Assembly: GCA_001785805.1 (NCBI GenBank)
Contig: MFUU01000006.1
Location: 4,218 to 15,120, forward strand
Length of the DNA: 10,903 nucleotides
Direction: 5' to 3'
DNA from: Candidatus Nomurabacteria bacterium RIFCSPLOWO2_01_FULL_39_17
Lineage (GTDB): Bacteria; Patescibacteriota; Minisyncoccia; Phycocordibacterales; UBA9973
Shown piece by piece: positions 1 to 5,620 of this stretch; the stretch's first letter is position 1; every line of letters begins with the position of its first letter. A program made the position numbers and the translations under genes. Below the pieces are notes generated by a model, which saw only the letters and a list, made by a program, of their open reading frames with translations, was not told the origin of the DNA and did no database searches.

Positions 1-38
1 ATTTCAATCACAAATCCCCCGAGATAAGGACCTTACTA

Positions 39-66
39 ATTATATAATATTCTTACTTTTTGTCAA
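39..66 (-). promoter_or_regulatory. Divergent sigma-70-type promoter for a gene left of the window
   Basis: Read on the minus strand, a perfect -35 TTGACA (61-66) and a perfect -10 TATAAT (39-44) are separated by 16 bp. Transcription would start near position 32 and run off the left edge. The predicted start falls on an 11-bp palindrome, TAAGGACCTTA (25-35), which could be an operator or chance. This is the closest match to consensus in the window. The gene it drives is not visible. Confidence 0.65.
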
Positions 67-82
67 ATATACCATAGCTTAG

Positions 83-91
83 TTATCCACA
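83..91 (+). promoter_or_regulatory. Perfect DnaA box
   Basis: TTATCCACA matches the high-affinity DnaA box consensus (TTATNCACA) exactly. It lies between the two divergent promoters, just upstream of the mraZ promoter. No second strong box is seen nearby; TGTGAATGT at 196-204 matches only 7 of 9 positions on the other strand. A single box fits transcriptional control by DnaA better than a replication origin, but chance cannot be excluded. Confidence 0.45.
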
Positions 92-99
92 GGCGGGGC

Positions 100-129
100 T
101 TGGTGTTCTTTTTGACATTAGTTTATAAT
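100..129 (+). promoter_or_regulatory. Predicted mraZ promoter
   Basis: A perfect -10 TATAAT lies at 124-129. The best -35 at suitable distance is a weak TTGGTG at 100-105 with an 18-bp spacer. The perfect TTGACA at 112-117 is only 6 bp from the -10, so it cannot serve as its -35. The start would be near 136, giving a leader of about 115 nt before mraZ, with the MraZ-type repeats just after the start site. Confidence 0.5.
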
Positions 130-137
130 GCTAACCA

Positions 138-154
138 AGTGGGAAAAAGTGGGA
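138..154 (+). promoter_or_regulatory. MraZ-type operator: two AGTGGGA repeats
   Basis: AGTGGGA occurs at 138-144 and again at 148-154, a spacing of exactly 10 bp (one helical turn). Known MraZ sites are tandem TGGGN repeats in E. coli and AAAGTG-type repeats in mollicutes, placed upstream of mraZ, and MraZ represses its own operon through them. A third, degenerate GTG lies at 158-160. The repeats sit right after the predicted transcription start, as expected for repression. Site identity is inferred from similarity and position. Confidence 0.7.
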
Positions 155-200
155 AACGTGTTAATAACTAATTTTCTTTTGATTAGTAAGGAGCGTGTGA

Positions 201-296
201 ATGTGTAATCACAAACACAACACCCAAGCGAAGTCAAAATATTGTAATCAATATGTTAATAGGCGAATATATACATACGATAGATACGAAAAATAG
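201..296 (+). CDS. Possible 31-aa upstream ORF overlapping mraZ
   Basis: An ATG at 201 follows AAGGAG (188-193) with a 7-nt spacer, the best Shine-Dalgarno and start pair in the window. The frame reads MCNHKHNTQAKSKYCNQYVN, continues for 11 more residues and stops at a TAG (294-296), 44 bases past the mraZ ATG and in a different frame. The peptide is basic and rich in Asn, Tyr and Lys, with no family resemblance that I recognise. mraZ itself has no Shine-Dalgarno, so this could be a leader ORF coupled to mraZ translation. It could equally be chance. Confidence 0.25.
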   Translation: MCNHKHNTQAKSKYCNQYVNRRIYTYDRYEK

Positions 297-708
297 AATT
301 TCTTTACCCGCGAAGTTTCGCAAGGAGATGGGGAAGAAAGTTATTATCACACCCGGACTTGATCAATGTTTGTTCATTTTTACAACAGCAGAATGGTTAA
401 AGGTTTCAAAAAAACTTTCTGATAGTGATTCCGATCTTTCATTTTTAAAAAAAGACCAGAGAAGCTTCAACCGGAATATGTTCGGACAAGCGGTAGATGT
501 AGAAGTTGATTCAATCGGCAGAATTTTGATACCGGATTTTCTGAAAGACAAAATTAAATTAAATAGTCATGCAGCGTTGGTGGGGGTAAAAGATCGAGTG
601 GAGATTTGGAACGACAGAACCTGGGCCGAATACAAGAAAATGGCGGACAAGGAGGCCGAAGAATTGGCGGAAAAATTGGCAAACGAAAACAAATCTTTGA
701 AAACATAA
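253..708 (+). CDS. mraZ: MraZ transcriptional regulator
   Basis: MraZ is a DNA-binding repressor of the dcw cluster with two SpoVT/AbrB-like half-domains, forming ring-shaped oligomers. The N-terminus MLIGEYIHTIDTKNR is the classic MraZ opening, which fixes the start at 253 although no Shine-Dalgarno precedes it. The two DxxxR motifs are DTKNR (residues 11-15, with Asn where Gly is usual) and DSIGR (86-90). At 151 aa the length is normal. The C-terminal tail from about residue 127 is Lys/Glu-rich and likely helical. It is the first gene of the cluster, as usual, and has TGGGA repeats upstream, consistent with autorepression. The last codons and stop lie inside one arm of a palindromic element, so the final four residues (SLKT) are probably encoded by that element. 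Family identity is firm. Confidence 0.95.
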   Translation: MLIGEYIHTIDTKNRISLPAKFRKEMGKKVIITPGLDQCLFIFTTAEWLKVSKKLSDSDSDLSFLKKDQRSFNRNMFGQAVDVEVDSIGRILIPDFLKDKIKLNSHAALVGVKDRVEIWNDRTWAEYKKMADKEAEELAEKLANENKSLKT

Positions 709-797
709 TTTTGGGTACGGATTTTTTGAAGCTTAAAAAATCCTGAAGTTCTCGGCTCGTCAGCCTCAAAACCCCCAAAATTATGTTTTCAAAGATT
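692..797. repeat. 106-bp palindromic element (copy 1) at the 3' end of mraZ
   Basis: Perfect 24-nt inverted repeats at 692-715 and 774-797 (the left arm starts AATCTTTGAAAAC and ends TTTTGGG) enclose a 58-nt core. The core holds a 9-bp perfect hairpin, GGATTTTTT (719-727) with AAAAAATCC (735-743), and a small GGCT/AGCC hairpin (754-765). The left arm contains the last mraZ codons and its TAA. No clear target-site duplication flanks it. The core is related, in opposite orientation, to the element at 7623-7711. It resembles a MITE or REP-type element. A terminator role is possible, but rsmH downstream needs read-through or its own promoter. Confidence 0.75.
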
Positions 798-818
798 AAA
801 TACAAAATGCACAGCATT

Positions 819-873
819 CGCCCCAGTACTACAAAAATTAATCAGATGCATAAATTTTTAAGTACAGGGCGGG
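819..873. repeat. Imperfect inverted repeat just upstream of rsmH
   Basis: GTACT (826-830) pairs with AGTAC (861-865), flanked by an interrupted G/C pairing of CGCCCC (819-824) with GGGCG (867-871). Inside, AAAAATT (833-839) pairs with AATTTTT (853-859). The hairpin would end about 13 nt before the rsmH ATG, next to the purine-rich GGGAAGTGG, and could influence rsmH translation. It is not obviously part of the 692-797 element. Confidence 0.45.
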
Positions 874-886
874 AAGTGGAAATTTT

Positions 887-1843
887 ATGACAACGGGTAA
901 ATTGATACACAAGACAGTTCTTTTAAATGAAGTTATAGAGGGTTTGAACTTAAAAGATAAATCAATCGTAATTGACGGCACCTTCGGGGGTGGCGGACAT
1001 AGCGCGGAGATTTGCAAAAAATATCCAAATGCAAAAATTATCGCGATTGACCAAGATGCCGGAACTTTTGAAAAAACCAAAGAAAAATTCCAGAACTTGA
1101 AATGTGATATTACTTTTGTAAACATCAACTTCAGGCATCTCCAAGATTTTAGAAATTCCCCGCCTTCGCCCTCGAGGTCAAAAGGACAGGGAACCCACGG
1201 CTCCATAAATTTTCCAAATCTTGTCGATGCCATAATTTTTGATTTAGGTTTGAGTTCAGACCAGTTGGAGAATTCCGGGCGAGGATTTTCTTTTATGAAA
1301 GATGAGCCGTTGCTTATGACCATGAAAGAAAATCCTTCTCCAGAAGACGTTACGTCATATGAAGTTGTCAACACTTGGGAAGAGAAAAATTTAGCCGATA
1401 TTATTTACGGCTATGGCGAGGAACGTTTTGCCAGGCGAATAGCCAGGGGAATAGTTGAAGCAAGGGAGAAGAAAGAAATAAAAACGACCTTTGATTTGGT
1501 GAAAATAATTAGCGAATCAACCCCCGGGTTTTACAGAAAAGGAAGAATACACTTTGCCACCAAGACTTTCCAAGCATTGCGCATAGCGGTAAACGATGAA
1601 TTAGGGGCATTGAAAGAAGGTTTAGCGAAAGGTTTGAGCGTTTTGAATAAAGACGGAAGAATGGCGGTAATTACATTTCATAGCTTAGAAGACCGAATAG
1701 TAAAAAGATTTTATAAAGAAAAGGAAAAGGAGGGAGTAGTGAAGTTAATAAATAAAAAACCGATTAAACCAAGTAGAGAAGAAATATTAAGTAATAATAG
1801 AGCACGCAGCGCAAAGTTAAGAATTTTAGAAAAAATAAAATGA
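887..1843 (+). CDS. rsmH: 16S rRNA (cytosine(1402)-N(4))-methyltransferase RsmH (MraW)
   Basis: RsmH transfers a methyl group from S-adenosylmethionine to N4 of C1402 in the 16S rRNA decoding centre. SAM-binding motif I is IDGTFGGGGHS (residues 29-39), followed by the acidic AIDQD (53-57). Other family blocks are DLGLSSDQL (119-127), GRGFSF (131-136), TKTFQALRIAVNDEL (225-239), FHSLEDR (264-270) and NNRARSAKLR (303-312). The 318-aa length is normal (E. coli has 313). Two oddities: residues 90-110 form a Pro/Ser/Gly-rich insertion from a GC-rich DNA patch just before DLGLSS, and the usual PLDMRMD reads PLLMTMK (141-147). The gene lies 178 bp after mraZ, in the standard dcw order. Its TGA overlaps the next ATG (ATGA), implying coupled translation. 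Confidence 0.96.
   Translation: MTTGKLIHKTVLLNEVIEGLNLKDKSIVIDGTFGGGGHSAEICKKYPNAKIIAIDQDAGTFEKTKEKFQNLKCDITFVNINFRHLQDFRNSPPSPSRSKGQGTHGSINFPNLVDAIIFDLGLSSDQLENSGRGFSFMKDEPLLMTMKENPSPEDVTSYEVVNTWEEKNLADIIYGYGEERFARRIARGIVEAREKKEIKTTFDLVKIISESTPGFYRKGRIHFATKTFQALRIAVNDELGALKEGLAKGLSVLNKDGRMAVITFHSLEDRIVKRFYKEKEKEGVVKLINKKPIKPSREEILSNNRARSAKLRILEKIK
1154..1216 (+). other. In-frame GC-rich insertion inside rsmH
   Basis: This stretch encodes residues 90-110, NSPPSPSRSKGQGTHGS and a few more, between FRHLQDF and VDAIIFDLG. These two flanks are close together in typical RsmH. The 47 nt at 1158-1204 are clearly GC-rich, whereas the surrounding gene is AT-rich. A weak hairpin is visible (CCCT and GTC pairing with GAC and AGGG around AAAAG, about 1169-1191). 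It looks like an inserted repeat kept in frame, as with palindromic elements inside other bacterial genes. It should form a surface loop. Confidence 0.5.
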
Positions 1844-2193
1844 AAGCGATAGCGATAAAAATGAAGAGTTATGCCGGAGGCATAAATATTGTGAACAACA
1901 ACAATATGCAGGCATGCATGCTTAATATATTGCTTTTATCTTTCGGAATTTTCGCATTTATTTATGTTTTATTTTTGGGAAATATGGTTTTCAATATCGT
2001 GGAGCGGAAGTCTCTTGAAACCAATGCCCGCGTACTTTCGAGCGAAGTTGGGAAGCTGGAACTCGCCTATTTATCAATATCCAATAAAATTGATCTTACC
2101 TTTTCATATTCTTTGGGCTTTACCGAAGCTAAGGCGAAATTCGCCACCCGCAAATCTCTTGGCAATCTAAAGCTTGCGAACAATGAAATCTAG
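1840..2193 (+). CDS. FtsL-like single-pass membrane protein
   Basis: This 117-aa protein lies in the ftsL slot between rsmH and ftsI. FtsL is a bitopic divisome protein that acts with FtsB and FtsQ at the septum. FtsL sequences diverge greatly, so the call rests on position and architecture: a cytoplasmic N-terminus, one membrane segment (about residues 28-54, MLNILLLSFGIFAFIYVLFL onward) and a short extracytoplasmic helix (about 55-85) with coiled-coil character. The listed start overlaps the rsmH stop as ATGA. A GTG at 1891 (residue 18) preceded by GGAGG (1876-1880, 10-nt spacer) and ATGs at residues 8 and 23 are alternatives; all keep the membrane segment. The stop overlaps the ftsI start by 11 nt. 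FtsL identity is probable, not proven. Confidence 0.65.
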   Translation: MKAIAIKMKSYAGGINIVNNNNMQACMLNILLLSFGIFAFIYVLFLGNMVFNIVERKSLETNARVLSSEVGKLELAYLSISNKIDLTFSYSLGFTEAKAKFATRKSLGNLKLANNEI

Positions 2194-3895
2194 TTTTCTT
2201 TTTAGAAGCAGGATTTTGTTGGTTTTAGTTCTCATTTTTGCGGCGTTAAACATAGCGAAGCTATTTTTCGTGCAAATTGTGCAAAGAAATTTTTATGCCG
2301 ATTTGACAAGCCGGCAATACTCCACGCCGCCAGCTAATATTTTTGAACGCGGAAATATTTATTTCATGCGTAAAGATTCCACTCTCGTTTCGGCCGCCCT
2401 GCAGACTACTGGATTTAAGGTGACAATAAACCCGACAAAAATTACCGATATGGAAAATGCTTATAATTTGTTGAGTGAAGTCATAACCATAAGTCGCGAT
2501 GATTTTATAGCTAAAGCCAGCAAGACCAAAGATATTTATGAAGAAGTGGCGCATCGTTTAACCAAAGAAGAAGCAGATGCCATATCTGCCAGAAAAATTC
2601 CCGGAGTCTTTGTTTATAAGGAAAAATGGCGTTTTTATCCTGGGGGCAATTTATCGTCTCAATCGCTTGGATTCGTGGCGTATAAAGGAGACAAGCTTGC
2701 CGGACGATACGGCATAGAAAGGCAATATAATAAAGAACTCTCCCGGATGAATGGCAAACCCTATGTCAATTTTTTTGCCGAAGTATTTTCCAATATTAAT
2801 AAAGCTTTTTTTGAAGACGGAACAAAAGAAGGCGATGTAGTGACAACCATTGAACCGTCGGTGCAGAGTTTCTTGGAGAAAGAATTATCGCAAGTGCAGG
2901 AAAAATATCAGGTTGATTCTATCGGCGGGATAATTATGAATCCAAAAGACGGGTCTATTTATGCTCTCGGAGTGAAACCGGATTTTGATCTTAATGATTT
3001 TTCCCAAGTAAAAACCTCTACTTTTTCCAATCCATTGGTTGAAAATGTTGTGGAATTCGGTTCGGTAGTCAAACCCCTGGTAATGGCCGGGGCGCTTGAC
3101 GCAGGCGTACTCACAGCCGAGACCACTTATAATGACAAAGGTTCTGTAATCGTAGAAAAACACGAGATATTTAACTTTGATAAAAAAGCGCGAGGTCCGA
3201 ATATAAGCATGCAAGAAGTTTTAAGTCAATCGCTCAATACCGGAATGGTTTTTGTCGAACAGAAATTAGGCAGGGAAAAATTGCGCGATTATTTGCTAGG
3301 CTTCGGCATTAAGGAAAAAACAGGAATTGATTTGCCGAATGAAACGGGTGGCCTGGTGTCGGGCATCCTGACAAGTCCGCGCGAGATCGAGTATGCCAAT
3401 GCCGCCTTTGGTCAGGGTATTGCATTAACCCCCATGGCAATGATTCGCGCGCTGGCAGCGCTTTCCAATGGAGGCAATTTAGTTGTTCCCCATGTTGTGC
3501 AAAAAATAAAATATAATGATGGTACGGAAAAAGAAATGACCTATACCACAACCCGCGCGAAAATTTTTCCGGCTACAGCCGAAGAAATAACCCGCATGCT
3601 GGTAACGATTATGGATACGGCGCTGCAAGGAGGACTTGCCAAGCTGGAACGTTATAGCGTAGCGGTGAAAACCGGCACCGCGCAAGTTGCCAACACCGAA
3701 GAGGGAGGCTATTATACAGATAGGCATACCCATTCTTTTTTTGGATATTTTCCCGCCTACGATCCGCAATTTATAGTTTTGCTTTATGCAATAAATCCGA
3801 AAGGCGTGTCCTATGCCGCGCAAACCTGGGCTGATCCATTTTTAAAAATTACCAAATTTTTGCTTAATTATTACGAAGTTCCTCCCGACAGATGA
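2183..3895 (+). CDS. ftsI: FtsI/PBP2-like class B penicillin-binding protein (peptidoglycan transpeptidase)
   Basis: This enzyme cross-links peptidoglycan stem peptides outside the membrane, in the septal divisome together with FtsW-type glycosyltransferases. From the ATG at 2183 it has 570 aa: a membrane anchor (about residues 10-34, RILLVLVLIFAALNIAKLFF), then the N-terminal dimerisation domain with ERGNIYF (55-61). The transpeptidase domain has all three catalytic motifs: SVVK (Ser294, Lys297), SLN (350-352) and KTG followed by T (496-498). The active-site flank EFGSVVKP differs mildly from the common EPGSTFKP. No PASTA repeats are present. A TTG at 2174 would add three residues; the ATG is preferred. 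The gene overlaps the FtsL-like gene by 11 nt and ends 92 bp before murF. FtsI rather than an elongation PBP is inferred from the dcw context. Confidence 0.92.
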   Translation: MKSSFLFRSRILLVLVLIFAALNIAKLFFVQIVQRNFYADLTSRQYSTPPANIFERGNIYFMRKDSTLVSAALQTTGFKVTINPTKITDMENAYNLLSEVITISRDDFIAKASKTKDIYEEVAHRLTKEEADAISARKIPGVFVYKEKWRFYPGGNLSSQSLGFVAYKGDKLAGRYGIERQYNKELSRMNGKPYVNFFAEVFSNINKAFFEDGTKEGDVVTTIEPSVQSFLEKELSQVQEKYQVDSIGGIIMNPKDGSIYALGVKPDFDLNDFSQVKTSTFSNPLVENVVEFGSVVKPLVMAGALDAGVLTAETTYNDKGSVIVEKHEIFNFDKKARGPNISMQEVLSQSLNTGMVFVEQKLGREKLRDYLLGFGIKEKTGIDLPNETGGLVSGILTSPREIEYANAAFGQGIALTPMAMIRALAALSNGGNLVVPHVVQKIKYNDGTEKEMTYTTTRAKIFPATAEEITRMLVTIMDTALQGGLAKLERYSVAVKTGTAQVANTEEGGYYTDRHTHSFFGYFPAYDPQFIVLLYAINPKGVSYAAQTWADPFLKITKFLLNYYEVPPDR

Positions 3896-3902
3896 ATCAG
3901 GC

Positions 3903-3987
3903 GTTAGGCACTAGGCTCTAGGAAACTAGCTAAAGCCTAAAGCCTAAAGCCTAAAGCCTAAAGCCTAAAGCCTAAAGCCTAAAGCCT
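3903..3987 (+). repeat. 7-bp tandem repeat array ending exactly at the murF ATG
   Basis: Eight perfect copies of AAAGCCT fill 3932-3987, and the murF ATG begins at 3988. The 7-bp period continues upstream through four degenerate units (GTTAGGC, ACTAGGC, TCTAGGA, AACTAGC; 3903-3930), of which the first three are close to the reverse complement of the main unit. These can fold back: TAGGCT (3912-3917) pairs with AGCCTA (3934-3939) around CTAG-GAAA-CTAG (3918-3929), and TTAGGC (3904-3909) can pair with the next GCCTAA. Seven is not a multiple of three, so TAA appears in every frame within 21 nt. There is no Shine-Dalgarno. Copy number probably varies by slippage. Confidence 0.95.
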
Positions 3988-5280
3988 ATGAAATTATTTT
4001 TTAAAAAAGCGTTGTCTTATATTTTAATTATTGAATCTCGCTTGGTACTTTTGAAATATAAGCCGAAAATTGTCGCTATCACCGGCTCGGTAGGCAAAAC
4101 AGGCACCAAGGACGCGGTTTTCGCGGTGATTTCCGGTGTCGCTTATGTTCGCAAAAGTGAAAAAAGTTACAATAGCGAGATAGGCTTGCCACTGACCATC
4201 TTAGGCTGTCCGAATGGCTGGAACAACCCTTATATCTGGTTCCGGAATATTTTGAAAGGAATATGGCTTTTTCTGGCGCCGCATAAATATCCGAAATGGC
4301 TTATACTCGAGGTGGGCGTAGGCAAGCCGGAAGATATGCAGCGAACCGCTTCCTGGCTTAAAACGGACGCGGTGATAATTACAGCTATAGGCAAAACACC
4401 GGTGCATATAGAATTTTTCGATTCACGCAAGCATCTGATAGATGAAAAAAGCGAACTCATAAAAACTTTAAAAAAAGATGGGCTTCTGATTTTGAATGCC
4501 GACGACGATGCAGTTCTTGAAATGAAAACAAAAACCAAGAATCGCACCATCACTTATGGTTTCAAAGAAGAAGCAGATATAACTGGTTCCGGGGAAAGTA
4601 TTTTTTATGATGATATCGGCATTCCAAGAGGAATAATTTTCAGAGCGGACGAAGGAGGGAATAGTTTGCCGGTAGTAATTGAAAAAGTTTTTGGCCAAAA
4701 CCATATTTACGCTTCTCTTGCTTCACTTGCCCTTTCTTTCGGCTTGAAATTAAATATGATAAATGCAATTGGCGCCCTGAAGAATTATGATATTTCACCC
4801 GGAAGAATGTGCCTTGTTAACGGGATTAATAATTCTTTGATAATTGACGATACTTACAATTCTTCTCCCTCAGCCTGTGAAGCGGCGCTTAAAACTCTGG
4901 GTATGATAAAAACATCAGGGCGAAAAATCGCCGTCTTAGGCGACATGCTTGAACTTGGACGCTACACCAAGGAAACGCATGAGAATATCGGCAAAATTGC
5001 GAGAGAAAATTGCGAAATTCTCGCGGTGGTGGGCCAGCGGGCAGGGGATATAAAAGCAGGCGCAGTGGAAGCAGGAATGCGCGCAGAAAATATTCCAGAA
5101 TTTTTAAATTCGGTGGAGGCCGGAGAGTATATGAAAGATCTTGTAAAAATGAATGACTTAATTTTAGTAAAAGGCTCGCAAGGCATACGCATGGAGCGCA
5201 CGGTGCTGGCTATCTTGGCGAATAAAGAAAACAAAAAAAAGCTTTTAGTCCGCCAGGATAAAGAGTGGCAAAGTAAATAA
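3988..5280 (+). CDS. murF: MurF-type Mur ligase (UDP-MurNAc-tripeptide--D-Ala-D-Ala ligase)
   Basis: MurF uses ATP to add D-Ala-D-Ala to UDP-MurNAc-tripeptide, the last cytoplasmic step of peptidoglycan precursor synthesis. The Mur P-loop is TGSVGKTGTK (residues 32-41). LEVGVGKPEDM (107-117) matches the MurF LEMG region. DDTYNSSP (287-294) and AVLGDMLELG (315-324), followed by His331, are MurF hallmarks that argue against MurC, MurD or MurE. At 430 aa it is slightly short. The P-loop lies about 75 residues nearer the N-terminus than in E. coli MurF, so the usual N-terminal UDP-substrate domain is absent and replaced by a short hydrophobic/basic helix. Residues 78-98 (a Trp-rich hydrophobic stretch) may touch the membrane. 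It is the last gene of the visible cluster; its stop lies 1 nt from the convergent cupin stop. Confidence 0.9.
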   Translation: MKLFFKKALSYILIIESRLVLLKYKPKIVAITGSVGKTGTKDAVFAVISGVAYVRKSEKSYNSEIGLPLTILGCPNGWNNPYIWFRNILKGIWLFLAPHKYPKWLILEVGVGKPEDMQRTASWLKTDAVIITAIGKTPVHIEFFDSRKHLIDEKSELIKTLKKDGLLILNADDDAVLEMKTKTKNRTITYGFKEEADITGSGESIFYDDIGIPRGIIFRADEGGNSLPVVIEKVFGQNHIYASLASLALSFGLKLNMINAIGALKNYDISPGRMCLVNGINNSLIIDDTYNSSPSACEAALKTLGMIKTSGRKIAVLGDMLELGRYTKETHENIGKIARENCEILAVVGQRAGDIKAGAVEAGMRAENIPEFLNSVEAGEYMKDLVKMNDLILVKGSQGIRMERTVLAILANKENKKKLLVRQDKEWQSK

Positions 5281-5281
5281 T

Positions 5282-5620
5282 CTATTTTCTTCCGTATTTA
5301 TCTTCCAGTCGGACGATATCTTTTTCATTAAAAGTTCCAAAAGATATTTCCAGGAATTTTATTTCTTGTGTTGCTTGCAAACGGTGTTTCATGCGAGAGG
5401 GGACTATAAATTCATCTCCAGCTTTAACTTTTCTTTTTTTATTTCCAAGCGTTATAACACCTGAGCCGAAAATTATATGCCAAAATTCTTTTCTTTTTTT
5501 GTGATACTGCAAGCTGAAAGCCTCGCCCTTCTTTACGGTAATAATTTTTACCGTGCTCTTTTCATTTAAAGTAAATCTTTTAAATTTTCCCCAAGGTCTT
5601 TTGACGATTATGTGTTTCAT
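5282..5620 (-). CDS. Cupin of the mannose-6-phosphate isomerase type II family
   Basis: Single-domain cupin resembling the C-terminal half of bifunctional GDP-mannose pyrophosphorylase/phosphomannose isomerases, without the nucleotidyltransferase part. Visible signatures are KRPWGKF (residues 7-13), EAFSLQYHKKRKEFWHII (33-50) carrying metal-ligand candidates His40 and Glu45, IVPSRMKHR (72-80) with His79, and the terminal block NEKDIVRLEDKYGR (98-111). It probably isomerises or binds a phosphorylated sugar for surface polysaccharide; the substrate cannot be read from sequence. I chose the ATG at 5618-5620 (112 aa). An upstream ATG at 5656 would add MVKIINNKFLNG, but those codons lie within an inverted-repeat element and precede the family's normal start. 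It is convergent with murF, with no terminator between them. Confidence 0.85.
   Translation of the reverse strand: MKHIIVKRPWGKFKRFTLNEKSTVKIITVKKGEAFSLQYHKKRKEFWHIIFGSGVITLGNKKRKVKAGDEFIVPSRMKHRLQATQEIKFLEISFGTFNEKDIVRLEDKYGRK

Noticed and set aside
112..117. Perfect TTGACA as the -35 of the mraZ promoter
   Set aside because: It is only 6 bp from the TATAAT at 124-129, and no acceptable -10 lies 15-19 bp downstream of it.
1..252. Replication origin
   Set aside because: Only one perfect DnaA box is visible, and no cluster of boxes or recognisable dnaA/dnaN neighbour is in view.
719..743. Intrinsic terminator after mraZ
   Set aside because: The hairpin has an A/T-only inner stem followed by TGAAG, not a GC-rich stem with a T-run, and the cluster continues downstream.
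838..1374. Minus-strand ORF of 178 codons opposite rsmH
   Set aside because: It lies inside a clearly recognised gene on the other strand, shows no family signature, and reads as a shadow frame.
3479..3823. Minus-strand ORF inside ftsI
   Set aside because: It overlaps the transpeptidase motifs read on the plus strand and has no recognisable domain.
3932..3987. CRISPR array
   Set aside because: The repeats are 7 bp and contiguous with no spacers, so this is a simple tandem repeat.
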